A DNA stretch of 64,000 nucleotides from Proteiniphilum acetatigenes DSM 18083 (GTDB taxonomy: Bacteria; Bacteroidota; Bacteroidia; Bacteroidales; Dysgonomonadaceae), in assembly GCF_000380985.1 (NCBI RefSeq), contig NZ_KB905699.1:111841-175840 (forward strand). Direction: 5' to 3'. Position 1 is the first letter of the stretch; each line of letters opens with the position of its first letter. Below the pieces are notes generated by a model. That model made no database searches. It was not told the origin of the DNA and saw only the letters and a program-made list of their open reading frames with translations. The translations under genes were made by a program, and so were the position numbers. Positions 26,614 to 35,253 of the stretch are shown piece by piece.

Positions 26614-29532
26614 TCATACGGGTGTTGAGCGTCCTCTGGGTAAACGTCGGTATTGAGAAGGAGTTACATTGGTGTGTTTTTTAAAGATGCGTGAGAAATA
26701 AGCGGCATCGTAGAATCCGCATTCCGCTGCTATGTCCGCAATAGATTTATCCTCTGACATTAATTTCTTCTTGGCGTAGTCGACACGTAAATTAGTAATA
26801 TATATAGATGATGTGTAGCCGGATATGGCATTCAGCTTCCGGTTAAGTTGCGACGGGCTTATACACAGTTTTTCTGCAAGTGCTATGGACGAAAAGTCGG
26901 GATTATGCATTTCACGGTAAATAATATCTGTTGTCTTCTGAAGAAATTCCATATTGACATCCTTTACCGGGGGAGTATCTTCTTTGAAGATTGTGCGCAT
27001 GTATTTTTTCTTGAGCAGGCGCCGGTTTTCGAGCAACGTTTCAATTTGTACCAGTAATTCATCGGGATGGAACGGTTTTCGTATATATGCATCTGCACCA
27101 TGCTTCAACCCTTTCAGTTGGTCGTCCATCCCACTTTTTGCCGTTAGCAGGATTATTGGGATATGGTTTAGCAGTTCCGAGTTGCGAATGTCGTTGCAGA
27201 ATGTCAACCCGTCTTTGTTCGGCATCATGATATCCGAAATAATTATATCCGGAACCAGTTCGTTGGACAATTTCAAACCTTCCTCCCCATCCCGGGCCGT
27301 TATGGTGTTGTATTTGGGCGAAAGTAGCGCTTTTATGTAAAGTATCACATCTTCACTATCTTCAATCAGCAGGATCGTCGCGTTCACATCTGTTTTAGGT
27401 GATTTTCCCTTTTCGTATGACCTGACAAACCGGCTGTTTCGTTGTGCTATCCTGGTTGCTTCTGTTGGGGAGGGTTGTTGCCTGTCTTCCGGGTTCCATA
27501 CCGGCAAAATCCATTCTTCCGATTGTCGTAACGGTAATGTTACCGTAAATACGGAACCTTTTTTTTCCTCGCTGTCTGCCGTTATTTTTCCGTGCATGAT
27601 TTCAACCAGTTGACGGGTATAATTTAAACCGATACCACTTCCTCTTTTTTTATCGGATTGACCGCTCTGATAAAAAAGATCAAAAATCCGCTCTATCTCT
27701 TCTTTCGGAATGCCTTTGCCGGTATCGGTAACTTTCAGTGCGACCTCCTTGTTTTTAACCGTTGAGACCGATACAGAGACCTCATCACCCGGGAGGCTGA
27801 ATTTCAAAGCATTCGACAATAGATTTTGCAGGATATCATCAATGTAGTGTGGCACAAAATCCATTTCAATAACCGGTTCGCTACTGGAAAAATATAACCT
27901 GATATTGTTGTTTTGCGCGTACAGGCGGAACGAATCAACCATCATCTGCACATAAACGGAGATATTTCCTCTTTGCCATTCGGGGTTGTCCATACCTGCA
28001 TTTATTTTTGCCATGTTCAGCAATTGGTTTACTAATGTAAGCAAGTGTGTGCCCTGTCGGTCTATGGCTTTAAGGTAATAGCTGGACTCGGCGTGAGTGG
28101 AATTTTTCTCTTCCTGTAAATGTCTGCTTAATCCCAGGATTACGGTGAGTGGCGTGCGGAATTCGTGGGTTATATTTGTGAAAAAATTGGTTCTTAACCG
28201 GCTGAGTCTCCGGAGTATCTTGTTGCTTCTGGTGCGATGTCTGTAAGCATAAAAAAGAGTTGCCGATAAGAGTATGAGGAGGAAGACAATGATAAAAGAA
28301 GCCGTGAGGATGATTTTTTTCTGCCGGGTTTCCATCTCGTTCCGGATGTTCAGTTGGGTAATGTATTGTCTGTTTTTATCACGCTCGTAGTTTACGCGTG
28401 TATCGATGATATGATTCAGTTTCTGTGCATTACGGACACTGTCTTGATAAGCCTCGCTGAGTTTGTAATTCTTTAGTGCGTCGGCGAAATTGCCCCGCTT
28501 TAGGTTATATTGATGCAACAGGTCGTATGTTTCCGAAAGATGTTGCGGCGATTCAATGTGATTCGCTGCTTCTTTTGCCAGATCAATCTGTTTTTTCGCT
28601 GCTGCAAAGTCATTTTTCACCAACCGGATGCGTGCTATCGCCAGGCAGGCCTCCAGCCAGTGCCATGTGTCAGAAATATTTCCCATGATTTCGTAAGCCT
28701 GTTGGTATTCACGTTCCGCTTCATCGTATTGCTCCTGCAATTCGTGGATATGCCCGAAATGGATATGGCACAACCCGATTCCCAACTGTGATTGGGCAAT
28801 CTGGTTTTGCTCCATGGAATACTGATAATAGGTAAAGGCTGAATCATACATCTGTTTTTCCTGGAAAATTACACCGATATTGGCGTAATTTATAGCTTGT
28901 CCTACCGGGCTGTTCAACGCTTTTTCTTCTGCAAGCGCTTCACGGAGCAACTTTTCGGCTTCATCATAATTGTCGAATGAAAGATAAATGATGCCAATGC
29001 CGTTCAACGCCATCACACGGTTTTTCCTGCCTTTGTATTCATTTCTTCCGGAATGGGATTCGGCCATTTGCAGTGCCTGGTAATGATACCCGGAGGCTTC
29101 CGGGAAGGCACCTATCCGCCGGAAATCAGTCCCTAAATTATTCAGGGCCTCCGTAATACCGATGGTGTCTTTTATATTGTAGGCGGCAACCAATCCCTGT
29201 TGATGATAAGCGATGGCATTCGAGAAATCGGACATCTCCCGCATCCGTTTCCCTAATTCCCTGCAGAGTATGGAAATGGCCACTTCGTCCTGAGAAGCAA
29301 TACTCTGTTCCAGCAATATACGCATAGAGTCGGTAGGGAAACCCGGTGAGATCTTATCTTCCCATTTTTTCTTGTATTCTTCTGAAAATTGTTGTTTTTT
29401 ATCGTCTTGTGCGCATGAAAAAGTTAAGAATAGGACAAGCAAGATTACACCTGTTTTTAAAAGAGCAGATATCCCGCTGAAAATGCAGACAGCGTATTGA
29501 CTTGAAAATCCTAATTGTAAGCGCATTGCCAT
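26614..29532 (-). CDS. TPR-containing hybrid sensor kinase/response regulator with AraC HTH
   Basis: A 972-residue one-protein two-component system. An N-terminal signal ends in a lipobox-like LTFSC (residue 40). TPR repeats fill residues about 90-370 (for example FDNYDEAEKLLREALAEEKAL), with a membrane helix at about 404-430. The kinase core has the phospho-accepting His in ITHEFRTPLTVI near 457 and G-boxes VTDTGKGIPKEEI and GSGIGLNYTRQL. A receiver with acceptor Asp in SDIMMPNKDG near 766 and an AraC-type DNA-binding domain (about 870-965) complete it. It diverges from the calycin-hmuY-hmuR cassette across 264 bases, so control of the haem island is likely; this is inference. Confidence 0.9.
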   Translation of the reverse strand: MAMRLQLGFSSQYAVCIFSGISALLKTGVILLVLFLTFSCAQDDKKQQFSEEYKKKWEDKISPGFPTDSMRILLEQSIASQDEVAISILCRELGKRMREMSDFSNAIAYHQQGLVAAYNIKDTIGITEALNNLGTDFRRIGAFPEASGYHYQALQMAESHSGRNEYKGRKNRVMALNGIGIIYLSFDNYDEAEKLLREALAEEKALNSPVGQAINYANIGVIFQEKQMYDSAFTYYQYSMEQNQIAQSQLGIGLCHIHFGHIHELQEQYDEAEREYQQAYEIMGNISDTWHWLEACLAIARIRLVKNDFAAAKKQIDLAKEAANHIESPQHLSETYDLLHQYNLKRGNFADALKNYKLSEAYQDSVRNAQKLNHIIDTRVNYERDKNRQYITQLNIRNEMETRQKKIILTASFIIVFLLILLSATLFYAYRHRTRSNKILRRLSRLRTNFFTNITHEFRTPLTVILGLSRHLQEEKNSTHAESSYYLKAIDRQGTHLLTLVNQLLNMAKINAGMDNPEWQRGNISVYVQMMVDSFRLYAQNNNIRLYFSSSEPVIEMDFVPHYIDDILQNLLSNALKFSLPGDEVSVSVSTVKNKEVALKVTDTGKGIPKEEIERIFDLFYQSGQSDKKRGSGIGLNYTRQLVEIMHGKITADSEEKKGSVFTVTLPLRQSEEWILPVWNPEDRQQPSPTEATRIAQRNSRFVRSYEKGKSPKTDVNATILLIEDSEDVILYIKALLSPKYNTITARDGEEGLKLSNELVPDIIISDIMMPNKDGLTFCNDIRNSELLNHIPIILLTAKSGMDDQLKGLKHGADAYIRKPFHPDELLVQIETLLENRRLLKKKYMRTIFKEDTPPVKDVNMEFLQKTTDIIYREMHNPDFSSIALAEKLCISPSQLNRKLNAISGYTSSIYITNLRVDYAKKKLMSEDKSIADIAAECGFYDAAYFSRIFKKHTNVTPSQYRRLPRGRSTPV

Positions 29533-29645
29533 GATTTATTGCACAAATGTAATCAAAATATCAAATCTGCAAACAAGACCTAAAATTTTAACTAATAAAA
29601 GGAAAGAAACAAGCAGGGATATAAATAAAATCTATTTTTTATTTT

Positions 29646-29727
29646 ATATACCTATAAGTAGGGATAAAACCTCGCTAATTTCATAATTTTTAGGGATTGT
29701 ATGCTTCTTATATACCCTCTATTTTTG
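29646..29727 (+). promoter_or_regulatory. promoter with conserved island element, copy 1
   Basis: The 54-base element at 29646-29699 starts with ATACC at 29648 and ends ATAATTTTTAGGGATTG. The final ATTG is the -33 box, and after 20 bases TATTTTTG (29720-29727) is the -7 box. The same element with the same spacing recurs at 32874-32955 and 34504-34585. Only the two ends are conserved in this copy. It drives the calycin-like/hmuY/hmuR genes. Confidence 0.65.
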
Positions 29728-29796
29728 CAATCGTAAGTCAAGACTATAATTTGGCTTAGCTGAACAATTCAAATCACCTGTTAAATTTTTAACGAC

Positions 29797-30252
29797 ATGA
29801 AACTAAGAACTCAATTGACTATGTTGGTTGCCGTATTGTGTATGGCATCATGCGAAAAGAACGATGAATCTGAAATCAATCTTGCACAGGATATTGCGGG
29901 AGTCTATAATGGACAATTGACATTATCGGTTGGAAGCACTGCCATGGATCCGGTAGAAAACAGTAAAGTAACCATTAAACATCAGGAAGACGGAAAAGCC
30001 GAGGTCACCCTGGCAGGATTTGGCGAGGGGGCCATGAGCTTTCAGGATATTGTGATAAAGGATGTGGTAGTAACAAAAGGTGGCAATGATACTTATTCCT
30101 TAGTTGGGGACATAGATGCGATGAGCGGTACGACAAACGTAACCGGCAATGTAGAGGGAACCGTAATAAAAGGCGGTAAAGCCAATATCACATTTACCCT
30201 GAAACCCGGTGCCATGCCGATGAGCATTAATGCTGTTTTCAACGGACAATAA
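29797..30252 (+). CDS. calycin-like beta-barrel lipoprotein
   Basis: A 151-residue lipoprotein with MKLRTQLTMLVAVLCMASC (cysteine 19). The mature part begins near IAGVYNGQLTLSVG and continues in beta strands ending NITFTLKPGAMPMSINAVFNGQ. This fits the Bacteroidota calycin-like domain family, which resembles lipocalins and could bind a small hydrophobic ligand. It is first in a three-gene operon, 6 bases before hmuY, so a role in haem handling is likely but inferred. Confidence 0.7.
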   Translation: MKLRTQLTMLVAVLCMASCEKNDESEINLAQDIAGVYNGQLTLSVGSTAMDPVENSKVTIKHQEDGKAEVTLAGFGEGAMSFQDIVIKDVVVTKGGNDTYSLVGDIDAMSGTTNVTGNVEGTVIKGGKANITFTLKPGAMPMSINAVFNGQ

Positions 30253-30258
30253 TGAGAG

Positions 30259-30924
30259 ATGAAACCTGTTATTCTTTTCATCAAACTAATCATGCTGGGA
30301 ATGATCTTCCTGTCATTTCCGGCATGTAACGGTATTTTAGGAGGTATTTACGACGAACCGTTAGCCGAAGAAAAGAACGAGTTCGGCTTTATCGAAACGG
30401 ATGAGACAAACAATTCCGGTACCGTTTATATAGACGCTACAAGCTATACCAAATGGACGTACATAGATTTTCATACACTTACTGTGGACTCACTTGAAAT
30501 AAGTGAAGAGATGCAGGAACCCGAAAACTGGGACATCGCCATCCACCGCTACGACGCCAAAACCAACGGAGCTTTCGTCCTCGAAACGGGATTCACAGGG
30601 CTTTCGACGATTAAAGCCTCTGGAGAGATCCCTGAAGGGGGTTATGTCTCCGATGAGTGGACAACGAACAAAATTGTAGTGGATATGTCGGGAATGATGG
30701 ATGGAAAACTTAAATATGCCGAGTCATACTACAATCGGGAGCTTTCCAAATGGCTGTTTGTGGATACGAGTACTATGCCGCCCGGTTACAATCCGTCAAA
30801 CAAGGTGTATGTCATCAGGTTAAAAGACAATACAGTTGCTGCCGTCCGGCTTCGGAACTTTATGAACGCCTCGGGTGTAAAAGGCTATATGACCATAGAC
30901 TATATTTATCCTTTTGAAGTGTAA
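30259..30924 (+). CDS. HmuY family haem-binding lipoprotein, paralogue 1
   Basis: A 221-residue HmuY-family lipoprotein; the lipobox is LSFPAC, residue 22. Family features are ATSYTKWTYIDFHTL and the conserved NWDIAIHRYDAKTNGAFV. HmuY proteins capture haem at the cell surface for the HmuR receptor. The mature chain has only two His (DFHTL, AIHRY) but several Met, including VDMSGMMDG, TMPP, NFM and YMT. This fits Met-type haem ligation reported for some HmuY homologues. Its partner receptor starts 13 bases downstream. Confidence 0.88.
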   Translation: MKPVILFIKLIMLGMIFLSFPACNGILGGIYDEPLAEEKNEFGFIETDETNNSGTVYIDATSYTKWTYIDFHTLTVDSLEISEEMQEPENWDIAIHRYDAKTNGAFVLETGFTGLSTIKASGEIPEGGYVSDEWTTNKIVVDMSGMMDGKLKYAESYYNRELSKWLFVDTSTMPPGYNPSNKVYVIRLKDNTVAAVRLRNFMNASGVKGYMTIDYIYPFEV

Positions 30925-30937
30925 AGAAAACGTTATT

Positions 30938-32869
30938 ATGCAAAAAATATTGGTAGCAGCATTATTTCTGTCAGGATGCTGTTCCCTTATAAATCCTGTT
31001 TCGGCACAATCTATCGATACCGGAACTGTTTTAGACAGTGCCGCATACGACACGCTACTCGACGAGATTGTGGTTACAGGCACCCGCAGTCCCAAAATGC
31101 TGAAGAATTCACCGGTCATCACCAAAGTATTTACTGAAAGCGAGATACGAAAAGTGGACGTAACGCATATCGGAGAGTTGCTCCAGTCGGAACTTCCGGG
31201 TATCGAGTTTACCTATTCCATGAACCAGCAGGTGTCGCTCAATATGCAGGGTTTCGGCGGAAATTCCGTCCTTTTTCTTGTAGACGGAGAACGGATTGCG
31301 GGTGAAACGTTAGAGAACATAGACTACAGCCGGCTCAACCTCGATAATGTGCAGCGTATTGAGATCATCAAAGGTGCAGCTTCATCGCTCTACGGGTCGA
31401 ATGCCGTGGGAGGCGTGGTGAACATTATCAGCAAAACCTCTGCGGAACCGTTACATGTTAATTTCAACAGCCGGTTGGCAACGAACAACGAGCAACGTCA
31501 CGGTGGAAGCATAAGCTTCAATACAGGACGGTTGAATAGTGCGACCAATGTACAATATGCTTCTGCAGGCGAACTCAAAATGAAAAATGAAGGAGTCTAT
31601 TCCAAAGTGTACGGCAACCGTACGGTAAATGTCAAAGAGCGGTTGCAATATAATCTGGACGACAACTTTAAACTTACCGGACGAGGGGGATATTTTTTCC
31701 GCGAGCGTGATTCCCAGGTCAGTAGCAAAGATCGTTATCGCAGTTTTAACGGAGGGGCAAAAGGGGAATATGCCTTTCATGAAAAAAGTAATCTGGAGCT
31801 GGCATACTCGTTTGACCAATACGACAAAAGCAGCTTTTTGGTTGAAGACCGCCTCGATGTACGCAATTACAGCAATGTGCAGCATAATTTGAAAGGATTG
31901 TATAACTATTCTTTCAATAGCAAAAATATACTGACGGTAGGTGGCGACTATATGCGCGATTACCTGATGAGTTACCAGTTCAAGGACAATGCCAGTTACC
32001 TGCAACACGTAGCGGATGTTTTTGCCCAATACGATTGGACAGCCACCGAAAAACTGAATATAATCAGCGGGTTACGCTACGACTATTTCTCCGATGCGGA
32101 TGTCAGCCATCTTTCACCCAAAATCGGGTTGATGTTCAAACAGGGACGCTCCACCTTCCGGGGCTCTTATGCCGGCGGTTTTCGTGCTCCTACCCTCAAA
32201 GAAATGTATATGAGTTTCGATATGGCAAGTGTTTTTATGATCTATGGAAATCAGGATCTGAAAGCCGAATCGAGCCATAATTTTTCCCTTTCCGGTGAGT
32301 ATACCAGGCAGTATTATAATTTTTCGCTGACGGGGTATCACAATATTGTGGACAACCGTATCACAACCGTGTGGAATACGGATTTGAAAGGGATGCAATA
32401 TATGAATATTGCAAAAATCAATATTACAGGCATCGACGCGAATGCTTCCGTCAGGTTACCGGGTGGCATAGGCGCCCGACTCTCTTATGCTTTTACGCAT
32501 GAAAGAATAGAAAAAGGGCAACCACTGTTATCGCAAACACGCCCTCATGCTGCCACAGCCCGCATAGAATATGGCAAGACATGGAAAAAATACGGTTTTA
32601 ATATAGCGTTGAACGGACGTCTCCTTTCGAAGCTCACCACCCATGAATATACGTCGCTCACCTCCTATGAAGAGATGGAGGAGGTTACCTATCCCGGATA
32701 TACGATCTGGAAACTCAGCCTGATGCAAACCTTTCGACAGGGGATTAACCTGATTGTCGGTATCGATAACCTGTTCAATTACGTTCCCGACTACTATTAC
32801 AGTAATTCCCCCTATACGACAGGTACTACATTTTCTGCCGGAGTCTCGATAGACATCAACAGATTTTGA
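30938..32869 (+). CDS. HmuR-type TonB-dependent haem receptor, paralogue 1
   Basis: A 643-residue outer-membrane receptor; I choose the ATG at 30938 because a signal peptide follows (MQKILVAALFLSGCCSL ... VSAQ). The plug domain opens DEIVVTGTRSPKMLKNSPVI and contains FLVDGERIAGETLENIDY and GAASSLYGSNAVGGVVNII. In the barrel the haem-receptor motifs are seen as FRAP and NQDL. The stretch between them (EMYMSFDMASVFMIYG) holds four Met and no His. It has no N-terminal CarboxypepD domain, unlike paralogue 2. It would import haem delivered by the upstream HmuY. Confidence 0.9.
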   Translation: MQKILVAALFLSGCCSLINPVSAQSIDTGTVLDSAAYDTLLDEIVVTGTRSPKMLKNSPVITKVFTESEIRKVDVTHIGELLQSELPGIEFTYSMNQQVSLNMQGFGGNSVLFLVDGERIAGETLENIDYSRLNLDNVQRIEIIKGAASSLYGSNAVGGVVNIISKTSAEPLHVNFNSRLATNNEQRHGGSISFNTGRLNSATNVQYASAGELKMKNEGVYSKVYGNRTVNVKERLQYNLDDNFKLTGRGGYFFRERDSQVSSKDRYRSFNGGAKGEYAFHEKSNLELAYSFDQYDKSSFLVEDRLDVRNYSNVQHNLKGLYNYSFNSKNILTVGGDYMRDYLMSYQFKDNASYLQHVADVFAQYDWTATEKLNIISGLRYDYFSDADVSHLSPKIGLMFKQGRSTFRGSYAGGFRAPTLKEMYMSFDMASVFMIYGNQDLKAESSHNFSLSGEYTRQYYNFSLTGYHNIVDNRITTVWNTDLKGMQYMNIAKINITGIDANASVRLPGGIGARLSYAFTHERIEKGQPLLSQTRPHAATARIEYGKTWKKYGFNIALNGRLLSKLTTHEYTSLTSYEEMEEVTYPGYTIWKLSLMQTFRQGINLIVGIDNLFNYVPDYYYSNSPYTTGTTFSAGVSIDINRF

Positions 32870-32873
32870 ACAG

Positions 32874-32955
32874 CAATACCCTGATATTATGATATAAGTT
32901 GGAAAAAATGATAATTTATAGGGATTGGTATCTATTTCGGTTATGGATAACTTTG
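32874..32955 (+). promoter_or_regulatory. promoter with conserved island element, copy 2
   Basis: The element at 32874-32927 runs from CAATACCCT to TAGGGATTG, its two ends forming an imperfect inverted repeat. It matches the copy at 34504-34557 at 53 of 54 positions. The terminal ATTG acts as -33 box, with TAACTTTG 20 bases downstream (32948-32955). It lies 4 bases after the hmuR stop and upstream of the His-rich/CDF pair. Confidence 0.7.
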
Positions 32956-33048
32956 CCCGTATAGAAATTTCTCTTAAGAATATATTAGAAAATGAGGAGA
33001 ATCCTCCTTCTTATGCAATAGGATGGGGTATACATTCTTAGCGGTAAT

Positions 33049-33079
33049 TTTGGGGAATAGACAGGTTGTTTTAACTTTG
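33049..33079 (+). promoter_or_regulatory. second promoter directly at the His-rich gene start
   Basis: TTTG (33049-33052), 19 bases, TAACTTTG (33072-33079): an exact consensus match. The -7 box ends only 5 bases before the ATG at 33085, so a transcript from it would be leaderless or would use the ATG at 33097. Confidence 0.6.
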
Positions 33080-33084
33080 TGAAC

Positions 33085-33477
33085 ATGAAATCAATCATGA
33101 ACATAATACTAATAATGATAGTTTTGGGAATAGGATTTCCAAGAGAGGTATTATATAGTATTGTTCATGTTTCCGATCTTATAGAACACTTTTATGAACA
33201 TAAAGCCGAAAATGAGGAAACTTCTTTTCTTGATTTTGTTAAGAAGCATACAGGGCAACCCAGCCATGAGCACAAAGACAAACATGCTCATGACGATTTA
33301 CCTTTTAATCACTTTCATCAGTCATTAGAACAGAATCAAGTCTGGAATATTGCTACTTTCAAAAGTAATATTCTGAGATTAAAAAGAAATACAACCACTT
33401 TACTTATAGTATTTAAGGAAAGTCTGTATTATTCCGGATATCTTCAAGATATTTGGCAACCGCCAAATAGGAGTTAA
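33085..33477 (+). CDS. His-rich small envelope protein, probably metal-related
   Basis: A 130-residue protein with a hydrophobic N-terminus (MKSIMNIILIMIVLGIGFP). A His-rich centre near residues 70-95 reads HTGQPSHEHKDKHAHDD followed by NHFHQ, a likely divalent-metal-binding segment. The C-terminal part is basic and ends WQPPNRS. It precedes the CDF exporter by 79 bases and they probably form one unit, suggesting periplasmic metal buffering or delivery. The start could be the ATG at 33097 if the adjacent promoter is used. No named family recognised. Confidence 0.65.
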   Translation: MKSIMNIILIMIVLGIGFPREVLYSIVHVSDLIEHFYEHKAENEETSFLDFVKKHTGQPSHEHKDKHAHDDLPFNHFHQSLEQNQVWNIATFKSNILRLKRNTTTLLIVFKESLYYSGYLQDIWQPPNRS

Positions 33478-33556
33478 TGTATTATTTTTATTGTATTTTT
33501 TATCGTGTTGTGCTTTCACATTGCACAATACCTGTTTTTCACATTAACTCACAAAA

Positions 33557-34270
33557 ATGAAAACTCAACATAAAAAACATGACCATGTTCATAAAGGATA
33601 TGAACATTCTCACAACAGACACCATCATGATCATACCTATACCAATGAACAAAGAACAAAATGGGTAGTGATACTGACGGCCGTTACTATGATTGTAGAA
33701 ATAACTTTCGGTTATTTCACGAATTCAATGGCACTTTTAGCTGACGGTTGGCATATGGCTTCACACGTGTTTGCACTGGGGCTTACCTGGATTGCCTATT
33801 ACGTGGCAAGGAAATATTCACAAACTGAATCGTATTCTTTCAGTAAGGGAAAGTTATTGGCTCTTTCGGGATTTACGAGTGCGGTTGTGTTGCAGATCGT
33901 AGCTGTTATTATGGCTGTGGAATCTTTTAACCGGCTATTTAATCCTGTCGAGATTTTATTTTTACAGGCTATTATAGTTGCGGTTATAGGACTGATTGTA
34001 AATGGGGTAAGCGCATTATTTCTGCACCATGACCACGACCATCACGATCATAATATCCATTCTGCCTACTTGCATGTTCTGGCAGACGGATTAACCAGTT
34101 TAACAGCAATAGTTGCTTTACTCGTGGGGATGTATTGGAAAATATATTGGTTGGATTGTCTAAGCGGGATTATAAGCTCAATTGTTATTACTAAATGGGC
34201 CGTAGATTTGATGAAAGGCTCCGGCAAAGATTTAATTGATTTCAAAAAGATCAAAACAGAACAGGGATGA
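33557..34270 (+). CDS. cation diffusion facilitator metal exporter, short form
   Basis: A 237-residue CDF transporter. The N-terminal tail is His-rich (KKHDHVHKGYEHSHNRHHHD). The first metal site is seen in LLADGWHMASHVFALGL near 60 (HxxxD-type pair of TM2), a His loop HHDHDHHDHNIHSA near 157, and the TM5 site HVLADGLTSLTAI near 178. It resembles the DmeF/ZntA-like His-rich branch exporting Zn, Co or Ni. The usual cytoplasmic C-terminal domain of about 70-80 residues is absent: the chain stops 22 residues after the last helix, and neither other frame continues it. Confidence 0.85.
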   Translation: MKTQHKKHDHVHKGYEHSHNRHHHDHTYTNEQRTKWVVILTAVTMIVEITFGYFTNSMALLADGWHMASHVFALGLTWIAYYVARKYSQTESYSFSKGKLLALSGFTSAVVLQIVAVIMAVESFNRLFNPVEILFLQAIIVAVIGLIVNGVSALFLHHDHDHHDHNIHSAYLHVLADGLTSLTAIVALLVGMYWKIYWLDCLSGIISSIVITKWAVDLMKGSGKDLIDFKKIKTEQG

Positions 34271-34503
34271 AAGACCTAATGCATTTTCTGGCAAGGCTAT
34301 TTCCTGATTCGTCTGAGTCATGCTGGTTATCTCATAACAGAACTTGCTAAGCCGAAACTGCTTTGAAACTAACTTTGAAATACATACAAGATTGGTCGTT
34401 AAAACAAAAGTTATGAAACTATTTTGATTTATTTATGCAGTCCCGGATGGATTACAGGTACAAGAATAATGAATTATACCAAAAATGATGTCTGTTTTAA
34501 TAA
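34271..34503. other. intergenic stretch with possible gene remnant after the CDF exporter
   Basis: An ATG overlapping the exporter stop (34267) opens only 27 codons. Another frame reads IRLSHAGYLITELAKPKLL then a stop, which looks protein-like, perhaps the end of a lost gene. I cannot assign it. The remainder is AT-rich with no signal before the conserved element at 34504. Confidence 0.35.
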
Positions 34504-34585
34504 CAATACCCTAATATTATGATATAAGTTGGAAAAAATGATAATTTATAGGGATTGTGGTGGCGGTTAATTACCAATAACTTTG
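34504..34585 (+). promoter_or_regulatory. promoter with conserved island element, copy 3, upstream of hmuYRSTUV
   Basis: The element at 34504-34557 is followed after 20 bases by TAACTTTG (34578-34585), about 37 bases before the hmuY start. Same architecture as the copies at 29646 and 32874, so the full hmu operon likely answers to the same regulator. Confidence 0.7.
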
Positions 34586-34622
34586 CGTTTTTATTATATA
34601 ATAACAACTTTAATATAAGAAA

Positions 34623-35228
34623 ATGAAAAAGTTTGGTTTTTTAATGCTGCTCAGCGTCTTATTCTTGGCTGCTTGCGATAAGGATGACAAAGAGCCGGCT
34701 CTTCCGGGTGAAGTAAAAGATGTGAAATTTGAAGATGTCAGATCATATACCGAGTGGAAATATTTCTCTTTCTCGAAAGGAGAGTTTGTTACCGTTACTG
34801 ATTATCAAAACGATCTGACGTGGGATATTGCTTTCCATCGGGGTGATGTCCGCCTGAATGGAGGTACGTCGGGTAAAGGAAAAGGGGAAGCGATTAATAC
34901 CCAGCAAACAAATTGGAATGCGGTGACGGAAGCGCCTGCGAGTGGTTATATAAAAGACCAGATCGGAAAGATTACAACTGCATTTACAGGGGATGGTATA
35001 ACGGAAGAGGATCAGCCTTTTTCTCAGACAGTTACGACGTGGCTGACGGTTGATACAAGCAACCCGCCTCCCAAATATACTGTTCATAATTGGATCTATG
35101 TTGTGAAAGCCGCAGATGGTAACTATGTAAAACTTTGGTTGTACGACAATAAAGACGAGAAGAATGCTGCGGGCTACGTTAGCTTCAGATATCAGTACAA
35201 TGCAAGCGGAAGCACCAAGTTCAACTAA
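34623..35228 (+). CDS. hmuY: HmuY family haem-binding lipoprotein, paralogue 2
   Basis: A 201-residue lipoprotein; the lipobox LAAC puts cysteine at residue 18. HmuY features are VRSYTEWKYFSFSKG, LTWDIAFHRGDVRLNGGTSG and TWLTVDTSNPPPKYTVHNW. The mature chain has no Met and two His (AFHRG, TVHNW), in contrast to the Met-rich paralogue at 30259. This suggests a different haem ligand set. It is the first gene of the complete hmuYRSTUV operon. A strong hairpin follows the stop, so much of the transcription may end after hmuY. Confidence 0.9.
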   Translation: MKKFGFLMLLSVLFLAACDKDDKEPALPGEVKDVKFEDVRSYTEWKYFSFSKGEFVTVTDYQNDLTWDIAFHRGDVRLNGGTSGKGKGEAINTQQTNWNAVTEAPASGYIKDQIGKITTAFTGDGITEEDQPFSQTVTTWLTVDTSNPPPKYTVHNWIYVVKAADGNYVKLWLYDNKDEKNAAGYVSFRYQYNASGSTKFN

Positions 35229-35253
35229 AAGATATTAATAAGAGAAAATAGGC

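Noticed and set aside
32943..33041. 32-codon open frame starting MDNFARIEISL upstream of the His-rich gene
   Set aside because: Its ATG overlaps the -7 box of the island-element promoter and would lie before the transcript start.
34267..34350. Frameshifted C-terminal domain of the CDF exporter
   Set aside because: Translations of both other frames after the stop show none of the CDF C-terminal domain pattern, so a simple frameshift does not explain the short protein.
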